Assembly: GCA_002498185.1 (NCBI GenBank)
Contig: DAGO01000038.1
Coordinates: 8,200-15,355, forward strand
DNA length: 7,156 nt
Source: Euryarchaeota archaeon UBA10
Lineage (GTDB): Archaea; Thermoplasmatota; Poseidoniia; Poseidoniales; Poseidoniaceae
Direction of reading: 5' to 3'
Part shown: piece by piece, positions 1 through 5,427 of the stretch
How the letters are laid out: every line of letters starts with the position of its first letter
Numbering within the stretch: the stretch's first letter is position 1
Translations under genes and position numbers: made by a program
Notes under the pieces: generated by a model
What the model was told of the DNA's origin: nothing
Databases searched by the model: none
Seen by the model: only the letters and a program-made list of their open reading frames with translations

Positions 1-2
1 CC

Positions 3-1196
3 GGAATCGAATCAATTTCCGGTAAAGGCGACCATGCCGTTGCAATCGATGGATTAGGTCGAGCTCATATTATTGATGCAACGGGAACTATAACTCCGAT
101 GAATGAGGCTTCTGTTCTATTTGCAAAAGTCGGGCCACAGGTCGCAGTTGCTACAGAATCAGGGAAAGTTAGCACTTACTCACTAGATGGCAAAAAAGTA
201 TGGGAGAGACCAATGCGAGGTGATGTTGGTGAGAGAATTACTGCAATTGGATGGAACGGCTCCACATTGATAGTTGCCCGAGAGGGTCACGGATTAGTCC
301 CTGGTGATGAAGAGGCATTAGAAATAGAGCATTGGCAATCTCAGCAATTGATTAAGCGATTTGATGTTAATCGACGAGTCGTTTCAATCGATGGCCCGTG
401 GATGGGTTTAGACATGGGCGGAATAATGCACGATGAAGAGCTGGTCGCTGAATTAAGCCATCCTGCTCACATTATCATAGACAGAGGAGAAAATGCATTG
501 GCCGGCTCTTGGTTTCATCTTCATTGTGTGAATCAGGAAGGATTGCAGTGGGCTGTTGAAACTCAAGGAATGGTAGAGCATGTCTCAACAAATAGTGATG
601 GAACCGCTGTCTTAATCGCAGGCAGTGACCAAAATGATTACACCGACCCTGAACCGGTTGTATTAATCGACTCGACTGCTCAACCAACTTCACTGATTGA
701 GGAAGAGACTGCAATCGATGACTGGGGCGAAGCGCCAGCGATTGAAATAGATGCAGAAGAGTTGTATGGAAATGATACATCTCTTGAAGAATTAGCGGGT
801 ATTGAAGCGGCTACTCTAAGCGATTCTGAGAATCTTCTAGATGCATTGAATGATGAAATCGAATTTGAAACTGTCGAGGTTCAAGAGGAGGATTTGATGT
901 TGGCATTATCTCTTGATGCTGAAGAAATCATTGCACCTCTCCCTGATGCAGGCGGTGACCAATCCCTCAAAGCGGATGAAGACGGAACTGCGATAGTGAC
1001 TCTGGATGCTAGTGGGACTCAAGACCCTCAGGAGAGAATAACATCTTGGTCATGGGTAGATTCTACAGGCAAAGAGATCTCAGATAGTCCAACGGTCAGG
1101 GTAAGACTCAACAAAGGCAATCATCGCCTTGAATTGCGGATTAAAGATAAAGATGGCCGCTGGGCTTCAGACTCTATAGATGTGAGGATTGAGTGA
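3..1196 (+). CDS. Beta-propeller-like protein with acidic linker and C-terminal PKD domain (5' partial)
   Basis: The reading frame is open from base 3, and the residues before the first in-window ATG (position 99) keep the same propeller-like pattern, so the true start lies upstream and the N-terminus, including any signal peptide, is missing. Numbering from that Met: residues 1-190 contain short strand-turn-strand units (e.g. AVATESGKVSTYSLDGKKVW) typical of WD40/PQQ-like propeller blades. Residues 199-280 form an acidic, probably disordered or helical linker with about 28 Asp/Glu. Residues 282-365 match a PKD domain: PDAGGDQ opening, LDASGTQDP, SWSWVDS, a strand near RLELRIKDKDG, and ASDSIDVRIE at the end. 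PKD domains are usually extracellular adhesion or spacer modules. No C-terminal membrane anchor is present. The specific function is unknown. The stop lies one base before the next gene, suggesting co-transcription. Confidence 0.8.
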   Translation, partial: GIESISGKGDHAVAIDGLGRAHIIDATGTITPMNEASVLFAKVGPQVAVATESGKVSTYSLDGKKVWERPMRGDVGERITAIGWNGSTLIVAREGHGLVPGDEEALEIEHWQSQQLIKRFDVNRRVVSIDGPWMGLDMGGIMHDEELVAELSHPAHIIIDRGENALAGSWFHLHCVNQEGLQWAVETQGMVEHVSTNSDGTAVLIAGSDQNDYTDPEPVVLIDSTAQPTSLIEEETAIDDWGEAPAIEIDAEELYGNDTSLEELAGIEAATLSDSENLLDALNDEIEFETVEVQEEDLMLALSLDAEEIIAPLPDAGGDQSLKADEDGTAIVTLDASGTQDPQERITSWSWVDSTGKEISDSPTVRVRLNKGNHRLELRIKDKDGRWASDSIDVRIE

Positions 1197-1197
1197 G

Positions 1198-1920
1198 ATG
1201 GTTGCTTCTCCAAATATTGCACATTTCTTTGTAACAGCGCTTCAGCAACGTTGCAGCATAATCACTAATCCCTCCAATGGAGAAACCGTGATTATTGATG
1301 GAGGAGGCGATTCTGAAAGAATCATTCAATGGATCGACTCTGGAATAGGTGACCCGGATGATGAAATAGGTTATTTCGAAGGGGAAAGAAAGGTTGTTGC
1401 TCTAATCAATACTCACGCACATTTTGACCATAGTGGCCACATTCCATACCTAAAAGAGCACTACTCACTGGAATGGTGGTTGCATGAAGACGATTTTTTC
1501 TTGCAGAGCTTGGCACAAGAATCAGGTCGCAGGTGGGGATTCTCATTACCAGTTCCGGCTGTTGCTGAAAATACTTGGCAACATGGCGAAATACATACTT
1601 TCGCAGGCATGCAATTCGAGATAATACACACTCCCGGACACACACTTGGTGGATGTTGCTTGCGACTTATTGTGGATGATGGTCCTGACCACTTATTCGC
1701 AGGAGATACCCTGTTTCAGGGTTCTATTGGTCGCACAGATCTACCTAATTCTGGTGGTGATTTGGAGTTGTTATTGAGAATGATAAGAGAAAGACTGTGG
1801 CCTCTAGATGAGGACACGATAGTTCATCCTGGACATGGACCACTTACTACAATTGGACAAGAGAAGCGAACAAACCCGTTCCTTAACGACGGATTTAGAG
1901 GCCGTGGAGCTTGGATGTAA
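1198..1920 (+). CDS. MBL-fold metallohydrolase, glyoxalase II / YcbL type
   Basis: This 240-residue protein is a metallo-beta-lactamase-fold hydrolase. The full metal-ligand set is visible: THAHFDH at residues 72-78 (His73, His75, Asp77, His78), His148 in HTPGHT, Asp170 in FAGDTLF and His213 in HPGHGP. The segments GSIGRTDLP and TIGQEKRTNPFL are typical of the short YcbL/GloB2 branch of hydroxyacylglutathione hydrolase-like proteins, which lack the long C-terminal domain of classical glyoxalase II. A thioester such as a hydroxyacyl-thiol conjugate is the likely substrate class. The actual thiol cofactor in this organism cannot be read from sequence. I chose ATG 1198, one base after the upstream stop, with a GTGAGG element about 10 bases before it. 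An in-frame TTG at 1189 would add three residues and overlap the upstream gene. The protein has no signal peptide and is presumably cytoplasmic. Confidence 0.9.
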   Translation: MVASPNIAHFFVTALQQRCSIITNPSNGETVIIDGGGDSERIIQWIDSGIGDPDDEIGYFEGERKVVALINTHAHFDHSGHIPYLKEHYSLEWWLHEDDFFLQSLAQESGRRWGFSLPVPAVAENTWQHGEIHTFAGMQFEIIHTPGHTLGGCCLRLIVDDGPDHLFAGDTLFQGSIGRTDLPNSGGDLELLLRMIRERLWPLDEDTIVHPGHGPLTTIGQEKRTNPFLNDGFRGRGAWM

Positions 1921-2847
1921 TCAGGACATCATCGAAGATAATGCAGATTCAAGAACCGGAAGTGCCTCTTCCCAAGTAGCGACAATTCCGTAGTCTGCAT
2001 GGGAGAATATAGGTGCGTCTGCGTCTTTGTTCACTGCGACAATGTACTTTGAGGAGCGCATTCCTGCTAGATGCTGAATTGCTCCTGAAATACCAACTGC
2101 AATGTACAGATTTGGATTGACAGTTTTTCCTGTTTGGCCAACTTGCATGGAGTGAGGAATATCATCCCATGTGTCAACTGCTGCTCTTGAAGCACCAACG
2201 GCTGCGCCCAAAACGTCAGCAATTTTCTCTAAGTGTGAGAAATTGTCTGGACTACCCATTCCTCTTCCCCCTGAAATGATGATGTTTGCTTCAGCGACAT
2301 CAAGTCTTTCGGATGCTCTTGCAATGACTTCCTGTACAGCGGTTGCAACATCTCCAGATTGGTCGACAACTGATACATTAGCAGCACTGGAAGACGCCGC
2401 TGGGAATACATTTGCTCTAACAGAAACAGCAGCATCACCAGACAGGGATACTGTTTGCATCGCCTTACCGGAGTAAATTGGGCTGGTCAAGTTCATACCA
2501 TCGATTGCCACAACATCCTGAACAATAGATAGTCCTCTTCTTGCAGCAACTCTTGCAGCAACATCCTTTGATTGTGGTGTTGCTGCTGCAATGATGATTC
2601 CTGAAGGAGCAGCAGCATCGATAGCAGCTGCCCAAGATGATGCATCATAATTAGCAAAGCAGTCGCCTTTCACGGCTATTGTTCTGCTTACTCCATCGTA
2701 ACCTGCCCCATCTGCAATTGATGCGTCTGTGCATGGAACAACAACAGTTGGTGAAGTTCCTAAAGCGATTGCTGCACTGACTAATTCAGCGGTTACTGGT
2801 GCGATTGAACCTTTGCTTGTTTCTGCGATAATTACACTCTCTGACAT
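1921..2847 (-). CDS. etfA: Electron transfer flavoprotein alpha subunit
   Basis: EtfA (FixB) forms a heterodimer with EtfB, binds FAD, and carries electrons from acyl-CoA dehydrogenases to the membrane ETF:quinone oxidoreductase. The 308-residue length is normal. Residues 1-180 are the variable N-terminal domain. The FAD-binding C-terminal domain is plain: SGGRGMGS (192-199), GASRAAVD (218-225), QVGQTGKTV (235-243), GISGAIQHLAGM (252-263), NKDADAPIF (273-281) and ADYGIV (284-289). The segment after SRAAVD reads TWDDIPHSMQ, where family members usually have something like AGWVPHDLQ, so it is one residue longer and lacks the usual Gly. It is the last gene of the minus-strand cluster, 11 bases after etfB. 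Its GAGGTGA ribosome site overlaps the etfB stop, pointing to coupled translation and equal subunit production. Its stop codon touches that of the opposing MBL gene. Confidence 0.97.
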   Translation of the reverse strand: MSESVIIAETSKGSIAPVTAELVSAAIALGTSPTVVVPCTDASIADGAGYDGVSRTIAVKGDCFANYDASSWAAAIDAAAPSGIIIAAATPQSKDVAARVAARRGLSIVQDVVAIDGMNLTSPIYSGKAMQTVSLSGDAAVSVRANVFPAASSSAANVSVVDQSGDVATAVQEVIARASERLDVAEANIIISGGRGMGSPDNFSHLEKIADVLGAAVGASRAAVDTWDDIPHSMQVGQTGKTVNPNLYIAVGISGAIQHLAGMRSSKYIVAVNKDADAPIFSHADYGIVATWEEALPVLESALSSMMS

Positions 2848-2853
2848 ATTTCT

Positions 2854-2860
2854 TCACCTC
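2854..2860 (-). promoter_or_regulatory. Strong Shine-Dalgarno of etfA overlapping the etfB stop
   Basis: On the minus strand GAGGTGA lies 6 bases before the etfA ATG and shares bases with the TGA stop of etfB (2861-2859). It is a near-perfect complement of the archaeal 16S rRNA 3' tail, so termination on etfB can feed directly into etfA initiation. Confidence 0.8.
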
Positions 2861-3602
2861 AAATAACGTTAGCCTCATCTCTTAGTAATCTAGCTACTTC
2901 TTCTGCTGAGGAGCCGCCCTCATACTTCTTTCCTGCCGGCTTTGCAGGAGGTGGGGATTGTGATACAATGGTAACAGAAGATGCCGGTGCATCTGCACTA
3001 ACAACATTCACTTGTGCTCTCTTAGCCATCATAATGCCCTTGACATTTGGCTTTCTTACTTTCATGTTTCCTTTGTCACAGGAAATGACAGCGTTACCTA
3101 GAACAGAAACCTTTGCTGAACCACCTTCTACAGGTGTTGTGACGGTTATTCCACCTGCAAACGATGCATCAGTAATGTTGGATACACTTGCCCAACCTAA
3201 CCTTTCTGCAACTCCTGGCCCGGTAGATCCTGCGCCTGTGTCGGCTGCGGTTTTTCCACAGTAAACAACATCAGCACCCAAATCAGTGACTGCTTGTGCT
3301 AGAGCAGATTGGATTGCGTTTGAATCCAATTCATTCCAGGATTCATTCCAAACACGTACGATTTCATCTACTCCAATAGCCTTTGCATCTTTGAGAACTT
3401 TGTCTGAATCAGCAGGGCCTAAGGTAAGAGCAGTTACTGTTCCACCATCTGCCTCTTTGTGCTGTAGTGCGGTCTCGATTGCGAATTCATCATACGGGCT
3501 GATTACCCACTTTACTGCAGATAAGTCGACACGGTCGCCGCTAACAACTATTCTTGCATTAGTGTCTGGTACACGCTTTACTAAAACCACGATGTTTGGC
3601 AT
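2859..3602 (-). CDS. etfB: Electron transfer flavoprotein beta subunit
   Basis: EtfB (FixA) is the AMP-binding partner of EtfA. The 247-residue product begins MPNIVVLVKRVPDT, matching the family start (I-V-x-VK-x-VPD). It carries SPYDEFAIE (35-43), CGKTAADTGAGSTGP (115-129, the AMP/FAD-facing loop), the ETF-beta signature region around 158-195 (VEGGSAKVSVLGNAVISCDKG, then KGIMMAKR), and the common C-terminal helix ending LLRDEANVI. ATG 3602 is preferred because GGGTGA sits 5 bases before it. A GTG at 3611 would add three residues but lies inside that ribosome site. The gene follows tyrS after 66 bases, a gap wide enough for its own promoter or an RNA control element, and it is coupled to etfA downstream. 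A role in acyl-CoA oxidation is supported by the acyl-CoA dehydrogenase gene 3 kb away. Confidence 0.97.
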   Translation of the reverse strand: MPNIVVLVKRVPDTNARIVVSGDRVDLSAVKWVISPYDEFAIETALQHKEADGGTVTALTLGPADSDKVLKDAKAIGVDEIVRVWNESWNELDSNAIQSALAQAVTDLGADVVYCGKTAADTGAGSTGPGVAERLGWASVSNITDASFAGGITVTTPVEGGSAKVSVLGNAVISCDKGNMKVRKPNVKGIMMAKRAQVNVVSADAPASSVTIVSQSPPPAKPAGKKYEGGSSAEEVARLLRDEANVI

Positions 3603-3607
3603 AAAAT

Positions 3608-3613
3608 TCACCC
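3608..3613 (-). promoter_or_regulatory. Shine-Dalgarno of etfB, partly inside a palindrome
   Basis: GGGTGA on the minus strand is spaced 5 bases from ATG 3602 and decides the start over the GTG at 3611. Its first two bases (3613-3612) are also the last two of the 20-base palindrome at 3612-3631, so ribosome access could depend on whether that hairpin forms. Confidence 0.65.
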
Positions 3614-3631
3614 AACCCCCTTGGGGGTTGG
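3612..3631 (-). repeat. Perfect 9-bp inverted repeat in the etfB leader (hairpin B)
   Basis: The arms CCAACCCCC (3612-3620) and GGGGGTTGG (3623-3631) are exact reverse complements separated by two bases. As RNA it would be a GC-rich hairpin, probably with a few central pairs open to make a loop. It ends at the etfB ribosome site. It could be a translational occluder, a terminator or processing stem after tyrS, or a DNA operator. Sequence alone does not decide between these. Confidence 0.7.
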
Positions 3632-3637
3632 TTGCCC

Positions 3638-3656
3638 CATCAAAACCCCGTTGATG
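3638..3656 (-). repeat. 6-bp inverted repeat upstream of hairpin B (hairpin A)
   Basis: On the minus strand CATCAA (3656-3651) and TTGATG (3643-3638) flank a seven-base loop CGGGGTT. The stem could be extended by GGTT (3660-3657) pairing with AACC (3633-3630) across a four-base bulge, which would take the first bases of hairpin B. The loop GGGGTT is complementary to AACCCC in the first-transcribed arm of hairpin B. Confidence 0.5.
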
Positions 3657-3668
3657 AACCTTGTCTAA

Positions 3669-4802
3669 TTACTTCGTTAGTTGATTCACACGCTCAAGAG
3701 TTTCAGGATTTACTTGGAAATACTCTGAAACGGCTGCTAATCCACGTGACAGGCCGGATGCCACACCCATTTTTGCATCGAATGGATGAAGTGTGCCATC
3801 CGCTACTGCAGACCTGAATGAATCCAAGTCGGTCCAAGTACTGGGTTCTCCAAATTCTGGCTTTGGAGTTACATTTACCTCTCCAAATTCCGGGAGAATA
3901 ATGTGCTCAATCAGCTCATAAACAGGCGAATCAGGTTGTTCAGGGTCAAGATATGCCTTGCGCATTTTCTTTGACAATTTGGATTCATCATCGTGTAAAA
4001 GAATTGCACCGCTGGGGTCTGACTTACTCATTTTGTGGTCGAAAGATTCCATTCTTGCTCCCGATGACTTGAGCCCTGAAATGATTGGAGTGTGTAGGCA
4101 TGTAGCCTTGTACCAACCCCACCTATCCGCCACATCTCGCATGTACATGTGCGCTTTGCGCTGGTCCATGCCTCCAATAGCGACATCGATGTCCATTTCA
4201 AAAATATCAGCGGCTTGCAAGGCAGGATAGTAAAATCTGGATAAATCTCCATCCGATGAGTCTTCACTTCGCCCCATGATTGAGAATGTTCTACGAACTC
4301 TCGCTAGACTCATGTTTTTTGAACACCTTAGAACCCTTGCCCAATAATCGCCAGAATCCATTATGCTCGAAGCCCAGAGGAATCGTAGTTCACCTGCTCC
4401 CTCTCCTTCAGGTGGGTTTCCGAGAAGCGCTCTGAAAGTTTCTTCCATGTATGTTGCAGTTGTTTGAATATCTTCCATAACACCGTCGAACTTGTCGTTA
4501 ACCCATGCATGCCAGTCGGCTAGGAAAATCAATACATTTGCACCTGCATCTAGCATTCTTTTCATCTGAAGAGAAATTACCTTCCAGCCAATGTGTGCTT
4601 TTCCTGACGGCTCGAAACCAACATAGCAACGGATTACTCCATCGCCGCCAGCTGAGGTGCCATCCGCTAAACAATTGACTAAGTGATCAATTCCTACAGA
4701 CTCTTCGACATATCCAATCATCAAATTGAGTCTCTCTAAAGCAGAATCATCGAGTTCAGCCACTCTGGGGCATCTCTCGATTAGACTCTCCTTATCCAAC
4801 AT
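3669..4802 (-). CDS. tyrS: Tyrosyl-tRNA synthetase, archaeal/eukaryal type
   Basis: This class Ic synthetase charges tRNA-Tyr in the cytoplasm. In the 377 residues, YVGFEPSGKAHIG (60-72) carries the Tyr32-equivalent and the HIGH motif, here HIGW (70-73). ADWHAWVNDK (95-104) and IMGRSE (175-180) follow. YYPALQAAD (191-199) gives Tyr192, Gln196 and Asp199, matching the tyrosine-pocket residues Tyr151/Gln155/Asp158 of the Methanocaldococcus jannaschii enzyme. GGMDQRKAHM (210-219) and an intact KMSKS (257-261) complete the core. LHPFDAKMGVA (338-348) matches the archaeal C-terminal end, with no added RNA-binding domain. The IMGRSE and KMSKSDP features fit the longer archaeal/plant-like subgroup. 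About 28 residues are added at the N-terminus relative to M. jannaschii. These residues rule out a tryptophanyl enzyme. The start follows GAGG by 7 bases, and that site overlaps the upstream stop, so the two genes are probably coupled. Confidence 0.95.
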   Translation of the reverse strand: MLDKESLIERCPRVAELDDSALERLNLMIGYVEESVGIDHLVNCLADGTSAGGDGVIRCYVGFEPSGKAHIGWKVISLQMKRMLDAGANVLIFLADWHAWVNDKFDGVMEDIQTTATYMEETFRALLGNPPEGEGAGELRFLWASSIMDSGDYWARVLRCSKNMSLARVRRTFSIMGRSEDSSDGDLSRFYYPALQAADIFEMDIDVAIGGMDQRKAHMYMRDVADRWGWYKATCLHTPIISGLKSSGARMESFDHKMSKSDPSGAILLHDDESKLSKKMRKAYLDPEQPDSPVYELIEHIILPEFGEVNVTPKPEFGEPSTWTDLDSFRSAVADGTLHPFDAKMGVASGLSRGLAAVSEYFQVNPETLERVNQLTK

Positions 4803-4811
4803 TTAATCGCC

Positions 4812-5336
4812 TCAAAGTAAGTCATTCAATTTCTTGACTCTGCCTTCAGAAGGAGCAGTTCCTTCTTCCATCATCTTTTCCAATTCTGCAATCATCTCGT
4901 GGGCCTTGTCAATGGTTTCTTGAGTTACAGTACTAGACATTTCGATAGATTTGTGTGCCATCTTGATTGCAGAGCGAGCCTTTGAGAATTTCTTTGCCTG
5001 TTCCTTAGCTTTGTCCCCACGCTGCTTAGCCGAATAACCAGTTGCTTGGTCTAGGAAGTTAGACCAACGAGACCTAGATTGCATTGCCTTCTCTCTTCCT
5101 CCGTCCTGGGAAAGGAAGTCAGACAAGTCTTCTCCCTTCATCTGTTCGACATCAACTTGCAATTTACCATCTGAAGTATATTCTGCAGTTACGCTGGTTA
5201 GAATAGCAAAAGATGCTGTGAATACGCCATCTGAATTGACCTCAACATCATTGAAAAATTCTGTTGCTAATTTTGCTAAACCTGCATTTCCATTCATCGA
5301 TTTAATGATTCCACGCTTGACTTCGAATCGCTCCAT
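4812..5336 (-). CDS. DUF5611-like archaeal protein with charged helical tail
   Basis: This 174-residue protein has no assignable enzymatic function. Residues 1-75 look like a small alpha/beta domain: an opening FEVKRGI, then KLATEFFNDVEVNSDG, and strands near SVTAEYTSDGKLQVDVE. Residues 84-120 include RWSNFLDQATGYSAKQRGDK. The TGYSAKxR segment and the opening KRG resemble, from memory, the archaeal DUF5611 family, which is usually shorter. Residues 105-174 form a Lys/Glu-rich, probably coiled-coil tail. There is no signal peptide or membrane segment. It is the first gene of the minus-strand cluster, ends 9 bases before tyrS, and its TGA overlaps the tyrS ribosome site, so a translation-related role is possible but unproven. 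The ribosome site before its own ATG is weak. A TATA-like TTATTT about 25 bases upstream suggests a nearly leaderless transcript. Confidence 0.8.
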   Translation of the reverse strand: MERFEVKRGIIKSMNGNAGLAKLATEFFNDVEVNSDGVFTASFAILTSVTAEYTSDGKLQVDVEQMKGEDLSDFLSQDGGREKAMQSRSRWSNFLDQATGYSAKQRGDKAKEQAKKFSKARSAIKMAHKSIEMSSTVTQETIDKAHEMIAELEKMMEEGTAPSEGRVKKLNDLL

Positions 5337-5358
5337 GCCTTTCCCAAAACAATTAGGG

Positions 5359-5364
5359 AAATAA
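5359..5364 (-). promoter_or_regulatory. Possible TATA box for the DUF5611-tyrS-etfBA cluster
   Basis: TTATTT on the minus strand is centred about 25 bases before the ATG at 5336. This is the distance expected between an archaeal TATA box and a start site at or near the start codon. There is no clear purine-rich BRE next to it, and the motif is short, so support is modest. Confidence 0.3.
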
Positions 5365-5388
5365 GGACTACCGTTGAAACAGTAGTTC
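5365..5388. repeat. Imperfect 24-bp palindrome in the divergent promoter region
   Basis: The half-sites ACTAC (5367-5371) and GTAGT (5382-5386), and GTT (5373-5375) with AAC (5378-5380), are symmetric about 5376/5377, with outer G/C pairing at 5365/5388. It sits between the two divergent genes and directly upstream of the TATA-like site, a position where a dimeric regulator could act. It could also be chance. Nothing else is evident in the 91-base intergenic region. Confidence 0.4.
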
Positions 5389-5427
5389 TAGGCGGGGCCT
5401 TTTTGGTGAATACTCACTCCCCGAGGT

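Noticed and set aside
1189..1197. TTG at 1189 as start of the MBL gene
   Set aside because: It adds only three residues and overlaps the upstream gene. ATG 1198 follows the stop directly and has a better-spaced GTGAGG.
3603..3611. GTG at 3611 as start of etfB
   Set aside because: It lies within the GGGTGA ribosome site, and the family N-terminus begins at the ATG at 3602.
2171..3654. Open + strand frames of about 98-122 codons opposite etfA and etfB
   Set aside because: They are antisense shadows of two strongly conserved ETF genes, with low-complexity translations and no recognisable motifs.
3669..4802. Tryptophanyl-tRNA synthetase
   Set aside because: The Tyr60, Tyr192, Gln196 and Asp199 pattern and GGMDQRKAHM match TyrRS specificity residues.
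5390..5404. Short AGGC-GGG-GCCT stem followed by T5 as a + strand terminator
   Set aside because: No + strand gene lies upstream to be terminated, and the stem is only four pairs. The T-run may instead be part of a promoter for the propeller gene, about 26 bases before its ATG, but this is too weak to call.
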